From: Gammaproteobacteria bacterium
GTDB taxonomy: Bacteria > Pseudomonadota > Gammaproteobacteria > Burkholderiales > Burkholderiaceae_D
Assembly (NCBI GenBank): GCA_903970185.1
Contig: CAJCIC010000071.1
Span: 1 to 45,378 of the forward strand
DNA: 45,378 bases
Reading direction: 5' to 3'
The notes below the pieces were generated by a model that saw only the letters and a list, made by a program, of their open reading frames with translations, did not search any database and was not told where the DNA came from. A program made the position numbers and the translations under genes. Positions 8,599-17,121 of the stretch are shown here, one piece after another (the stretch's first letter is position 1; every line of letters starts with the position of its first letter).

Positions 8599-9795
8599 TC
8601 AGACGCGCTCGAAAATGCCGGCTGCGCCCATGCCGGTGCCAACGCACATGGTCACCATGCCGTATTTCAGCTGGCGCCGCTTGAGTGCGTGAATGACCGT
8701 TGCCGAACGGATTGCGCCGGTTGCACCGAGCGGATGGCCAAGCGCGATTGCACCGCCCATGGGATTGATGCGGCGAGGATCAAGGCCGAGGTCGCGGATG
8801 ACGGCAAGCGACTGCGCGGCGAAGGCTTCATTCAATTCGATCCATTCGATCTGATCTTGCGACAGTCCGGCTGATTTCAGCGCAGCCGGAACCGCCTCCT
8901 TGGGACCGATGCCCATGATTTCGGGTGGCACGCCGCGCACCGAAAACGAGACGAAACGCGCTAGCGGCTTGAGGTTGTGGCGCGTGACGATCTCTTCGGA
9001 GGCGAGAATCAAGGCACCCGCGCCATCGGACGTCTGCGAGCTGTTGCCGGCGGTCACGCTGCCTTTGGCGGCAAAAACGGGTTTCAGCCGGGCGAGCACC
9101 TCAAGGCTGGTGTCGGCGCGTGCGCCCTCGTCTTTGGCAACCGTGCGTTTTTCGAGCCTGACCTCGCCGCTTTTGAGGTCCGCTTTGCGCTCGACGATGT
9201 CAATGGGCGTTGTCTCGTCGGCGAACTCACCCGCGTCTTGTGCGGCGATCGCCTTCAGATGCGATTCGAGGGCGAACTGGTCCTGGTCAGCGCGGCTCAC
9301 CTGCCACTGGGTGGCGACCTTTTCCGCCGTCAGGCCCATGCCATAGGCCATGCCGATGTTTTCGTTGAGCACGGCGCCCGGATTGATCGATGGCCAGTGG
9401 CCCATCATCGGCACCATGCTCATCGATTCGACCCCGGCTGCGATCATCACGCCGGCCTCGCCAGAGCGGATGCGATCAGCGGCCATGGCAACTGCAGTCA
9501 GGCCCGAGGCGCAGTAGCGATTGACCGTGGCTCCGCCCACACTTTTCGGCAAGCCGGCAAGCAGGACGCTCATGCGCGCCACATTGAGGCCCTGCTCACC
9601 TTCAGGAAACGAGCAGCCAACGATGGCATCTTCGATCAGTGCCGGATCAAGGCCCTCGGCCTTGGCAAGCGCAGAGCGAAGCACGCTGACGAGCAGATCG
9701 TCGGGGCGAACATGGCGCAACATGCCCCGCGGTGCCTTGCCGATTGGCGAGCGCGTGGCTGCAATGACGTACGCTTCGGTCAACATCTTGCCCAT
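8599..9795 (-). CDS. fadA: Acetyl-CoA C-acyltransferase (3-ketoacyl-CoA thiolase)
   Basis: A 398-residue thiolase carrying out the last step of beta-oxidation, cleaving 3-ketoacyl-CoA with CoA to acetyl-CoA. The nucleophilic cysteine is in NRYCASGLTAV (about Cys95), the catalytic histidine in ALGHPLGATGAIR and the second cysteine in TMCVGTGMGAAG near the C-terminus, so the active site is complete. The length is typical. The ATG at 9795 is preceded by GAAGGG at 7 nt. It lies between the FadN-type gene (30 bp upstream) and the crotonase (11 bp downstream) in the same operon. It could also serve in ketone-body or polyhydroxybutyrate synthesis, but the operon favours degradation. Confidence 0.92.
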   Translation of the reverse strand: MGKMLTEAYVIAATRSPIGKAPRGMLRHVRPDDLLVSVLRSALAKAEGLDPALIEDAIVGCSFPEGEQGLNVARMSVLLAGLPKSVGGATVNRYCASGLTAVAMAADRIRSGEAGVMIAAGVESMSMVPMMGHWPSINPGAVLNENIGMAYGMGLTAEKVATQWQVSRADQDQFALESHLKAIAAQDAGEFADETTPIDIVERKADLKSGEVRLEKRTVAKDEGARADTSLEVLARLKPVFAAKGSVTAGNSSQTSDGAGALILASEEIVTRHNLKPLARFVSFSVRGVPPEIMGIGPKEAVPAALKSAGLSQDQIEWIELNEAFAAQSLAVIRDLGLDPRRINPMGGAIALGHPLGATGAIRSATVIHALKRRQLKYGMVTMCVGTGMGAAGIFERV

Positions 9796-9825
9796 GGCAT
9801 GGCCCTTCTGGTTTTCGTTGTCAGG

Positions 9826-12198
9826 TTAATTGCGCACCGGCTTGCCGGTTTGCATCATGCCCATGACGCGTTCCTGCGTCTTGGGATGATTCAAAAGTCC
9901 CATGAAGGCGCGACGCTCGGCGGCCAAAAGCCATGTCTCATCCACAGTTGCGCCGGCGTCAAGATCGCCGCCGCACATGACTTCGGCGATGGTCACGCCG
10001 AGATGAAAATCGTGTGCGGAAATGAAGCCGCCGTCACGCATGTTGATGAGTTGCGCGGAAATCGTCGCAATTCCACTGCGCCCCGCGACCTCGATGGCAT
10101 TGGCTCTGAACGGCGCACGAAAGCCCTGATCCTTGAGCGCGCGCGCGGCAGCCAGCGCGCGCCAGAGCAGTTCATAGCTGTTCATGACAATCTCGTCGCC
10201 GGCCACGAGATAGCCCATGCGACGCGCCTCGAGCGCCGACTTGGACACGGTTGCAGTCGCCGCCTGGGTGAAATAGCGCTTGACGAAATCAAGCAGGTAC
10301 GTGTCAGGCGCAAGCGCATGCTCCTCGGCCGCGCGTCGCGCACCATAGGTCAGGCCGCCGCCGCCCGGCACGAGGCCAACGCCGACTTCGACAAGGCCCG
10401 CGTAAGTCTCAAAGGCGACAACCCGCTTTGCGCATGCCAGCGCAAGCTCAAGACCACCCCCCAGCGCCATGCCGGAGACGGCCGCAACCGTTGGCACCGC
10501 CGCATAGCGCAACGCCATCATCGCGTCCTGAAGCTTCTTCACCTCGGGCTCGATGGCAGAGACGCCCTTGGACATGAAAAGCGGAAGCATCGCGGCAAGG
10601 TCGGCACCGACTGAAAACGGCTCGTCGGGACTCCAGATCACGAGCGGCTCGTCACGGCTTGCCGCCGCGCTCAAGGCGCGCCCGATGCCTTCGATGACAC
10701 CCGGTCCGATCGCATGCATTTTCGTGCGCAGCGACAACAGCGTGACATCATCAAGCGCAAAGACGCGGACCGATTCGTCTTCAAACAGGGTCGTGCCAAG
10801 CTCGACATTTGAGGCAGCCCCAACGCGCGCGCGCTGCATCTGCTTTTGGTAGACGGCAAGCGTGGACGGCCCGACCGACGTTGCGCTTGCGGCAGAGTAG
10901 GAACCCTCCTCGTCATGCACGCCAAGACGTCCGTCAAACACCCAGGCGGGTAGAGGTGCATCGCAAAGGGCCCGGCCCTTTTCGATGTCGTCTTTCACCC
11001 AGTTGGCAATCTCCAGCCACCCTGCCTGCTGCCAGGTCTCAAACGGGCCCAGCGACTGGCCAAAGCCGAAGCGCAAGGCAAGATCGATGTCGCGCGCACT
11101 GTCGGCAATGGCATGTGCATGCACGGCGACGTAATGAAAGGTATCGCGCAGGATCGCCCAAAGAAACTGCGCTTGCGGATTTTTCGAGTCGTGCAACAGC
11201 CGCAGGCGTTCAGCCGCATCCTTTTTCTTCAGGATGCGCACGACGATGTCGTCCGCCTTGCCGCCCGCGGGGACATAGCTGGCTGACGCCGGATCGAACA
11301 TCTGGATATCGCGGCCCACCTTCTTGTAGAAGCCGGCGCCGCTTTTTTGTCCGAGCGCGCCCGCTGCGATGAGCTTCTCAAGGGCTGGAGGTGTCTTGAA
11401 GACGGCCTTGAAGGGATCGTCAGGCAGCTTGTCCTGCATGGTCTTGATGACGTGTCCAAGCGTATCAAGGCCGACGACGTCAGCGGTGCGAAAAGTGCCC
11501 GACTTGGCGCGCCCGAGCTTTGATCCGGTCAGATCGTCAACCACGTCAAAGCCAAGGCCAGCCCGCTCGGCCTCGACGAAGGTCGCAAGCATGCTGAAGA
11601 TGCCAACGCGGTTGGCAATGAAGTTCGGCGTGTCCTTGGCCCTGATCACGCCCTTGCCCAGGGTGGTCGTGAGAAATGTCTCGAGGGAATCGAGAATCGC
11701 GCCGTCGGTGGTGGGCGTTGCGATCAGCTCGACCAGATGCATGTAGCGCGGCGGATTGAAAAAATGCACGCCGCAAAAGCGCTTCTTGAGGGTGTCGTCA
11801 AAGCCGCTTGCAAGCTCGGTAATCGACAGCCCGGAGGTATTCGAGGCAAAGATCGCATGGGGTGCAAGGTGCGCCGCGACGCGAGCGTAGAGCGCGTGCT
11901 TGAGGTCCATGCGCTCTGCGATCGCCTCGATGACGAGATCGCACGAGCCCAATTCAGCCAGGTCGTCGTCGTAGTTGGCAACGCCAATGGCCGCTGCATC
12001 GGCGGCATCGCCAAGCGGCGCCGGGCTGAGTTTCCTGAGAGAAGCGATGGCGGCAGTGACGATGCCGTTTTTCGGACCCTCCTTGGCGGGCAGGTCAAAC
12101 AGCACGACGGGCACGCGTGCGTTGATGCAGTGCGCGGCAATCTGCGCGCCCATCACGCCTGCACCAAGGACGGCGACTTTGTTGATATGGGGGGTCAT
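9826..12198 (-). CDS. 3-hydroxyacyl-CoA dehydrogenase/enoyl-CoA hydratase, FadN type
   Basis: A 790-residue bifunctional enzyme for the middle two steps of beta-oxidation. The N-terminal NAD-binding domain carries GAGVMG at residues 12–17, followed by the dehydrogenase C-terminal domains (GVHFFNPPRYMHLVE contains the catalytic histidine). A crotonase domain follows from about residue 470, with ALGGGLELALAC and LVEVGVGLVPGGGG supplying the two hydratase glutamates. This order, dehydrogenase first, is opposite to FadB and matches the FadN group. It is the third gene of the operon, 19 bp after the acyl-CoA dehydrogenase. The ribosome binding site is weak (GGAT), so translation may be coupled to the upstream gene. 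Confidence 0.92.
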   Translation of the reverse strand: MTPHINKVAVLGAGVMGAQIAAHCINARVPVVLFDLPAKEGPKNGIVTAAIASLRKLSPAPLGDAADAAAIGVANYDDDLAELGSCDLVIEAIAERMDLKHALYARVAAHLAPHAIFASNTSGLSITELASGFDDTLKKRFCGVHFFNPPRYMHLVELIATPTTDGAILDSLETFLTTTLGKGVIRAKDTPNFIANRVGIFSMLATFVEAERAGLGFDVVDDLTGSKLGRAKSGTFRTADVVGLDTLGHVIKTMQDKLPDDPFKAVFKTPPALEKLIAAGALGQKSGAGFYKKVGRDIQMFDPASASYVPAGGKADDIVVRILKKKDAAERLRLLHDSKNPQAQFLWAILRDTFHYVAVHAHAIADSARDIDLALRFGFGQSLGPFETWQQAGWLEIANWVKDDIEKGRALCDAPLPAWVFDGRLGVHDEEGSYSAASATSVGPSTLAVYQKQMQRARVGAASNVELGTTLFEDESVRVFALDDVTLLSLRTKMHAIGPGVIEGIGRALSAAASRDEPLVIWSPDEPFSVGADLAAMLPLFMSKGVSAIEPEVKKLQDAMMALRYAAVPTVAAVSGMALGGGLELALACAKRVVAFETYAGLVEVGVGLVPGGGGLTYGARRAAEEHALAPDTYLLDFVKRYFTQAATATVSKSALEARRMGYLVAGDEIVMNSYELLWRALAAARALKDQGFRAPFRANAIEVAGRSGIATISAQLINMRDGGFISAHDFHLGVTIAEVMCGGDLDAGATVDETWLLAAERRAFMGLLNHPKTQERVMGMMQTGKPVRN

Positions 12199-12217
12199 GG
12201 ATATCCGTCTGTTTTTC

Positions 12218-14008
12218 TTAGAACGCCTCGGCGGGCAACGCCATCAGCGTGGCAACGCCCGAGCGGGCCTGGCGGATCAGCATCGCGCTTTCGGGCAACA
12301 GCCGCTCGAAGTAAAAGCGCGCGACGGCAAGCTTGTTGCGATAGAAGTCGTCATTCGAGTCGCTTTTGGCTAACGCCAAGAGCGCGGTGCGGGCGAAAAG
12401 GTAGGCGAAGACGAGATGGCCGACAACGCGCAGGTACGGTACGGCCGCCGCGCCCATCTCGTCGGGGTTTTGCATCGCCTTCATGCCGATCTCCATCGTC
12501 AGCTTGGTGACTTTCTGTCCGATGTCAGCCAAGGGCGTGATGAATTCGGAGAGGTCTTCATCGGTGCCGTGTTCCTCGACAAAATCACTCACCAGCTTGC
12601 CGAATTTCTTCAGCTTGGCGCCGTTGTCCATAAGAATCTTGCGACCGAGAAGGTCAAGCGACTGGATCGTGTTGGTGCCCTCGTAAATCATGTTGATGCG
12701 CGCGTCGCGAACGAACTGTTCCATGCCCCATTCGGCGATGTAGCCATGGCCGCCGAAGACCTGCATCGCCTCCGAGGTCGCGATCCAGGCATTGTCGGTA
12801 ATGAAGGCTTTGACGATGGGCGTGAGCAGCGCCACCATGTCGGCAGCATCCTTTCTTACCGCCTCGTCAGGGTGGTTGAGTTCCTTGTCGATTTCGAGCG
12901 CAGTAAAGAAGGTCAGGGCACGGCCGCCCTCGGCGAATGCGCGCGCCGTAAGCAGCATGCGCCTGACGTCGGGATGCACGATGATCGGGTCGGCCGGCTT
13001 CTCAGGCGCCTTGGCTCCCGACAGGCTGCGCATCTGCAGGCGATCGCGCGCATAAATGGCCGCATTCTGGTACGCCACTTCGGTGAGGCCGAGCGATTGC
13101 ATGCCAACGCCCAGACGCGCCGCATTCATCATCACGAACATGGCCTGCAGCCCCTTGTTCTCGCCACCAATTAGCCATCCCTTGGCGCCGTCGAGGTTAA
13201 GCTGCGCCGTGGCATTGCCATGAATGCCCATCTTGTGTTCGAGCGCGCCGCAAAAAATCGGATTGCGCGGACCCAGCGAGCCATCGGCGTTGGGGATGAA
13301 CTTGGGAACGATGAAAAGTGAAATGCCCTTGGTGCCGGCTGGAGCGCCTGGCAGCCGCGCGAGCACCAGGTGGACGATGTTCTCGGCCAGGTCGTGCTCG
13401 CCGCTGGAGATGAAGATCTTGCCGCCGGTGATGCTGTAGCTGCCATCGCCTCTGGGCTCGGCCTTCGAGCGCAGCATGCCAAGGTCGGTGCCGCAGTGCG
13501 GCTCGGTCAGGCACATGGTCCCTGTCCATTCGCCGGAGGTGAGCTTGGGCAGATACAGCGCCTTTTGCTCGTCGCTGCCATGCGCGTGCAGGCATTCGTA
13601 GGCACCATGGGTCAAACCCGGGTACATCGACCAGGCCTGGTTACAGGCATTGAGCATTTCGAAAAAGGCGTTGTTGACGACAATCGGCAATCCCTGCCCG
13701 CCATACTCGGGGGCGCACGCGAGAGCCGCCCAGCCGCCCTCGACGAACTGGCGGTAGGCGGCCTTGAATCCTTCTGGCGTCGTGACCTCATGCGTTGACG
13801 TATCGAGTACGCAACCCTTGGCATCGCCGACCTGGTTCAAAGGCAGGAGCACTTCGGTGGTGAAGCGAGCGCCTTCGGTGAGCACCTGATCGATCAGCTC
13901 GCGTGAGGTTTCGGCATGGGTGGGCAGACCCTTAAGGACGGTCTCGACGTCGAGCATTTCGTAGAGCACGAATTGCATGTCGCGAAGGGGAGCCTGATAG
14001 ACAGCCAT
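12218..14008 (-). CDS. Acyl-CoA dehydrogenase
   Basis: A 596-residue FAD enzyme for the first step of beta-oxidation. This is longer than the classical 380-residue family because of an N-terminal extension and a C-terminal helical domain, the architecture common in proteobacterial operons of this type. Visible motifs are TMCLTEPHCGTDLG (flavin-contacting loop), VFGGHGYIAEWGMEQFVRDARI, and the catalytic base in YEGTNTIQ. A strong AGGAG lies 6 nt before the ATG. It follows the regulator gene by 37 bp on the same strand. The chain-length preference cannot be read off the sequence, but the group usually acts on medium to long acyl chains. Electrons would pass to an electron-transfer flavoprotein not present in the window. 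Confidence 0.93.
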   Translation of the reverse strand: MAVYQAPLRDMQFVLYEMLDVETVLKGLPTHAETSRELIDQVLTEGARFTTEVLLPLNQVGDAKGCVLDTSTHEVTTPEGFKAAYRQFVEGGWAALACAPEYGGQGLPIVVNNAFFEMLNACNQAWSMYPGLTHGAYECLHAHGSDEQKALYLPKLTSGEWTGTMCLTEPHCGTDLGMLRSKAEPRGDGSYSITGGKIFISSGEHDLAENIVHLVLARLPGAPAGTKGISLFIVPKFIPNADGSLGPRNPIFCGALEHKMGIHGNATAQLNLDGAKGWLIGGENKGLQAMFVMMNAARLGVGMQSLGLTEVAYQNAAIYARDRLQMRSLSGAKAPEKPADPIIVHPDVRRMLLTARAFAEGGRALTFFTALEIDKELNHPDEAVRKDAADMVALLTPIVKAFITDNAWIATSEAMQVFGGHGYIAEWGMEQFVRDARINMIYEGTNTIQSLDLLGRKILMDNGAKLKKFGKLVSDFVEEHGTDEDLSEFITPLADIGQKVTKLTMEIGMKAMQNPDEMGAAAVPYLRVVGHLVFAYLFARTALLALAKSDSNDDFYRNKLAVARFYFERLLPESAMLIRQARSGVATLMALPAEAF

Positions 14009-14045
14009 GAGCTACTCCTGGATTTGAAAGGGACAGGGCAGGCGC

Positions 14046-14654
14046 CTAGGCGGCGCTTAGCACCGGGTCCGGAAGGTGGGCGCTGATAAGGCGCTCAAAT
14101 GCGCGTTCGGTTCTGGCCACGGCGTCTTCGAGCTTCAGGAAACGTCCGTCATGATGCAAGGCGAAAATCAGGGCTCGGGCCTCGTAGATCATTTGCTCGC
14201 AGTCGGTATCGGCCCTGAGATGGCCCATCGCTACGGCCTGCTCGGCAGCGCGGATCAGGGCACGCTTCCATGCCAGCACCATATTGAGCAATTCGTCGCG
14301 GATCGGCCCTGGCCTGTCGTCGTACTCGACGGCACCGCTGATATAGATGCAACCGCTCGCGATCTCGCGGCTGTGGCGCTGGACCCAGCGCCGCATCATC
14401 GAGGTCAGGCGGGGCAGGCCGCGACGCTCCTTCAAGCTCGGATAAAACACCTCTTCCTCGAAGCGTCGATGGTACTCGGCGATGACCGCGATCTGCAGAT
14501 CCTCGCGCGAGCCAAAGTGCGCGAAAACGCCACTCTTGCTCATCTGCATGCGATCGGCCAATAGCCCGATGGTCAAGCCTTCAAGACCGTCCCGGCTGGC
14601 CAGATCAAGTGCGGCATCGAGAATGGCGGCCCGCGTCTGTTCGCCTTTGCGCAT
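14046..14654 (-). CDS. TetR family regulator of the beta-oxidation operon
   Basis: A 202-residue regulator with the TetR helix-turn-helix near the N-terminus (LTIGLLADRMQMSKSGVFAHFGSREDL, about residues 25–51) and an all-helical ligand domain. It is the first gene of the operon and ends 37 bp before the acyl-CoA dehydrogenase, so it most likely senses acyl-CoA or fatty acid and represses its own operon. A perfect palindrome 30 bp upstream of the ATG is the likely operator. The frame extends to 14720, but that would run through the palindrome; the ATG at 14654 gives the normal TetR start MRKGEQTR. Regulators of this kind (PsrA, FadP) are known for fatty-acid degradation in proteobacteria; which one this equals is not established here. 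Confidence 0.9.
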   Translation of the reverse strand: MRKGEQTRAAILDAALDLASRDGLEGLTIGLLADRMQMSKSGVFAHFGSREDLQIAVIAEYHRRFEEEVFYPSLKERRGLPRLTSMMRRWVQRHSREIASGCIYISGAVEYDDRPGPIRDELLNMVLAWKRALIRAAEQAVAMGHLRADTDCEQMIYEARALIFALHHDGRFLKLEDAVARTERAFERLISAHLPDPVLSAA

Positions 14655-14683
14655 GCTTTGAGGGAAGAAAGAGGTGGAAATTC

Positions 14684-14695
14684 GAACGATCGTTC
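14684..14695. promoter_or_regulatory. Perfect 12-bp palindrome, likely TetR operator
   Basis: GAACGATCGTTC reads identically on both strands. It lies 30 bp before the TetR start codon and directly follows the putative −10 box (14697–14702), so bound regulator would cover the transcription start. The length and position are typical of autoregulated TetR operators. Binding by this particular regulator is inferred. Confidence 0.55.
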
Positions 14696-14696
14696 T

Positions 14697-14725
14697 ATTT
14701 TGCGCGAATCTGGCCTTCACTGCAA
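14697..14725 (-). promoter_or_regulatory. Putative promoter of the beta-oxidation operon
   Basis: On the minus strand, TTGCAG (14725–14720) and CAAAAT (14702–14697) are separated by 17 nt and followed directly by the palindrome. The matches to the sigma-70 boxes are three and four of six, so support comes mainly from position. Confidence 0.35.
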
Positions 14726-14760
14726 GTGCGACAATTCATGCCCACCCGGGCTCGCTGCGG

Positions 14761-15249
14761 TCAGCGCGCCAGCGCCTTGTTTCCAGCCGCGCCTGCCTGG
14801 CACCGCGCTTGAACGCGAAGCGCCTCGCAGTTTTCCCTCGGCAGAAAAAAGCATAACCGGCTTCGGGTGACGGTAAAGCGAAGATCACCGCGCAGCGGAA
14901 ATTTTGCGTTCGCCCACGTCAAACGACTCCACGGGATGAAGATCGGAGTCTTGAGCACACGATACCGCCTGCCCGGCCGCCACCATCTGTTTCGTTCCTG
15001 GGCTGCCTGAGAAGACGACAAGTACAGGCCCTCATCATTTGCGCCCACCAGACAATCGGTCCGGCCCTCATTCGATGGGAAAAATACGAGGCACGATATC
15101 AGCTCCCCATCGAACCGTCTGCGGGTGCCAAAATCGCGCGTCAGCTGCCTTGTGATATCCACATACCAAGCCAGTACGACGGCGCCAAGCACACCAGCTA
15201 CAGCCAGAATCTTCAGAGACATGGCCATTGTTGATTGCCACCACAACAT
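14761..15249 (-). CDS. Hypothetical membrane-anchored protein
   Basis: Up to 162 residues; I do not recognise a family. One membrane helix lies near the N-terminus (ILAVAGVLGAVVLAWYV), followed by a mostly soluble part with several tryptophans and a short stretch PIFIPWSRLTW of the kind seen in proteins that compare a surface with a membrane-proximal domain. Three starts are possible: 15249, 15228 and 15222 (MSLKIL); none has a clear ribosome binding site. The C-terminus overlaps nothing and ends 66 bp before the TetR palindrome. Cysteines are at scattered positions with no metal motif. It is on the same strand as its neighbours but separated on both sides, so it probably has its own promoter; a CATAAT lies about 40 nt upstream. 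Confidence 0.55.
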   Translation of the reverse strand: MLWWQSTMAMSLKILAVAGVLGAVVLAWYVDITRQLTRDFGTRRRFDGELISCLVFFPSNEGRTDCLVGANDEGLYLSSSQAAQERNRWWRPGRRYRVLKTPIFIPWSRLTWANAKFPLRGDLRFTVTRSRLCFFLPRENCEALRVQARCQAGAAGNKALAR

Positions 15250-15480
15250 CTACATGAGGGACAAGACAAGACTCTGATCACGTTCGCAAAATTATGATTT
15301 GATCATGGACTTGCCGAATCGTCCCGCATCAGCAGCAAGACGGTCGTCTGGCCTGTCGGGATTGCCAGCAATGCGTACGCCTAGATCAACTCCAATACTG
15401 CCGTTCATCATTCTTCCAGATCCCCCATGGAACGTCTGCACGGAGGGGCTTTTTTCGAGAAGCCGGTTGAACACGACACC
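15250..15480. other. Intergenic region, no gene supported
   Basis: These 231 bp hold short open frames on both strands with no family resemblance or good ribosome binding site. A small inverted repeat ATGAT-TTG-ATCAT is at 15294–15306. Nothing else stands out. Confidence 0.4.
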
Positions 15481-15882
15481 TCAGAGGACGGCCTTCCCCG
15501 CGACCCGCGCGAGCGCGCGCCGATCGCGCTTCGTCGGGCGCCCCGCTTGCCTTGCCGGCTCGGGATAAAGCTTCGCGTGCTCGCGCTGTGCTTCACGCCT
15601 GAGCATGCTCTCCTCGGTCTCGGCATAAAGCGTCTGCGCAATGCCGGCAGGGCCACGGATGTCGGAGATGCGCCGAACGCGCACAACCCATCGGTTCGCA
15701 CCAATTGCGATGTCAAGGACATCGTCAATGTGCGTGTCCTTCGCGGCCTTTGCGCGCACGCCGTTGATCGATACGCGCCCGGCCTCGATGGCCTTTTGCG
15801 CGAGCGCGCGCGTCTTGAAAAACCTCGCCGCCCAAAGCCACTTGTCCAGGCGCGTCGTGACGTCCAAAGGCCGCTCAGACAA
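15481..15882 (-). CDS. hslR: S4-domain RNA-binding protein, Hsp15 (HslR)-like
   Basis: A 133-residue basic protein whose N-terminal half is an S4 RNA-binding domain: RLDKWLWAARFFKTRALAQ, then AIEAGRVSINGVRAK. Hsp15 binds stalled 50S subunits carrying a nascent chain and helps recycle them. The C-terminal part is rich in arginine and lysine (GRPTKRDRRALARV), as in the family. The ATG lies within the end of the preceding pdeM gene (8-bp overlap), so the two are translationally coupled. That pairing is also seen in other betaproteobacteria to my knowledge, though the functions appear unrelated. Confidence 0.9.
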   Translation of the reverse strand: MSERPLDVTTRLDKWLWAARFFKTRALAQKAIEAGRVSINGVRAKAAKDTHIDDVLDIAIGANRWVVRVRRISDIRGPAGIAQTLYAETEESMLRREAQREHAKLYPEPARQAGRPTKRDRRALARVAGKAVL

Positions 15883-16543
15883 GGGCGACGGTCCGTTTCA
15901 CTTCGCGCACCCGATCAGGCCCGGCAAGGAAAATGCGCTCGCCTTTTGCCGCGCTCACCGTCATGGCGCCCGTGAACGCGCCAAATGCCGGCAATATGCC
16001 GACGCTTTGCTTGAGCCAGAAGCACGGCACGTGAGCACTCTCGTGCGCCCGTCCCGACAGTCGATAGCCCGGGTGCAGATGGCCGCACAGCACATAGTGG
16101 CCCGCCACCTCATGGGGATGATGGCGAAGTGCAAAGGGCCCAAGCGTCGCCGCATCGCCTAACAATTCGATGTCGAGTTCTGAAGGCGGCGGCCCGGCGT
16201 GCTGATCGTGGTTGCCTGCAACAAGACTCAGCGTCACGGCGCGATGCCGGCTGCGCCAGGTCAAAAGTGCCGCCAGCGTCGCGCTGTTTTGCGCTTCGCG
16301 CGCGTGAAAGAAATCGCCGAGAAAGACGATCCTTTGCGCCTGCCAGGTGTCGATCAGGTGATCGAGCCGCAGAAGATTATCGGCCGTGGTGCCATGGGGC
16401 ACGAAGACGCCGCGCGCCCGAAACGTCGCGGCCTTGCCAAAGTGCGCATCGGCAATGAACAGCGTCTGCTGGCGCGGCCAGAAGAGTGCCCTTTGCGGAC
16501 ACAGCGTGACATTTTCCTTTGCAAGCTCGATGTGGTGCGGCAT
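15875..16543 (-). CDS. pdeM: Ligase-associated metallophosphoesterase PdeM
   Basis: A 222-residue calcineurin-like phosphoesterase. All metal-binding motifs are present: DAH at residues 32–34, GDFFH at 76–80, GNHD at 110–113 and CGHLHPGY further on. The spacing and the overall sequence (LFWPRQQTLFIADAHFGKA) match the group called ligase-associated DNA damage response endonuclease PdeM, which accompanies the Lhr-core helicase, a DNA ligase and a beta-CASP exonuclease. All three partners are in this window on the same strand, but not directly adjacent. A GAGGTAAG lies upstream of the ATG. It follows a gene of unknown function by 24 bp and overlaps hslR by 8 bp. Confidence 0.9.
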   Translation of the reverse strand: MPHHIELAKENVTLCPQRALFWPRQQTLFIADAHFGKAATFRARGVFVPHGTTADNLLRLDHLIDTWQAQRIVFLGDFFHAREAQNSATLAALLTWRSRHRAVTLSLVAGNHDQHAGPPPSELDIELLGDAATLGPFALRHHPHEVAGHYVLCGHLHPGYRLSGRAHESAHVPCFWLKQSVGILPAFGAFTGAMTVSAAKGERIFLAGPDRVREVKRTVALV

Positions 16544-16567
16544 GAAAGCGATCTTACCTCGACAGCA

Positions 16568-17077
16568 TCAGAATCCAGCGACTTCGCCGATTGCATTCTT
16601 GCCGTCGTAGAGCACGACCTTGCATGACGGATAGCCGTGGGAGCGTAGCGTCAGGTGCAAGCCATTGGGCATATCGACCGAGCCGCCGTTGCGAAGCAGG
16701 TGCGGCTCCCTGGCGCCACGCAGGCGAATGGCGAAGCTGCCGTTGGCATTGCAGCCATCAAGCTCGATATCCTCGAGCGCAACCTGATAGCGCTTGACGA
16801 GATCAGGATCGAGCGCTTCTGGCTGCACGAAGGACTTTGGTGCTGCCACCCGTCTTGGATCATCGGACAGCGCGATGGCTCCCGCGGGGGCACTGGCCTC
16901 TCGCCCCTCAGCCTTGTTGGCAGACGTGATTGCAGGTTCACCCGAAAGCCTCGCGGGCGGGGCGTCGTTGCCGCCAAGAATCGATGTGGCCGTGCCTTTC
17001 TCGCGCAGCTTGATGAGGCCATAGATCGAAGCCGCGACGAGAACGCCAATCAGCAACAGGGTTTTCAGAAGGCTCAC
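16568..17077 (-). CDS. Hypothetical membrane-anchored protein
   Basis: About 169 residues with one N-terminal membrane helix (LLKTLLLIGVLVAASIYGLI), a low-complexity linker of some 60 residues rich in alanine, proline and serine, and a compact C-terminal domain with two cysteines (LDGCNANGSFAIRLRG and GYPSCKVVLYDG) that could form a disulfide outside the cytoplasm. I recognise no family. The GTG at 17077 is chosen because GGAG lies 10 nt upstream; an in-frame TTG at 17113 would add 12 mostly basic residues. It sits between the CoA-transferase and pdeM genes on the same strand and is probably co-transcribed with both, but nothing in it suggests DNA repair. Confidence 0.65.
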   Translation of the reverse strand: MSLLKTLLLIGVLVAASIYGLIKLREKGTATSILGGNDAPPARLSGEPAITSANKAEGREASAPAGAIALSDDPRRVAAPKSFVQPEALDPDLVKRYQVALEDIELDGCNANGSFAIRLRGAREPHLLRNGGSVDMPNGLHLTLRSHGYPSCKVVLYDGKNAIGEVAGF

Positions 17078-17121
17078 GCGTGGCAGTCTCCGTGTTTTGC
17101 GGCGACATGGCAACCCATGCT

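Noticed and set aside
8977-10614. 545-codon plus-strand frame across the thiolase and FadN-type genes
   Set aside because: It spans the junction of two well-supported minus-strand genes and shows no family resemblance.
15292-15474. 60-codon minus-strand frame following hslR
   Set aside because: It starts with GTG without a ribosome binding site and has no recognisable feature; chance is more likely.
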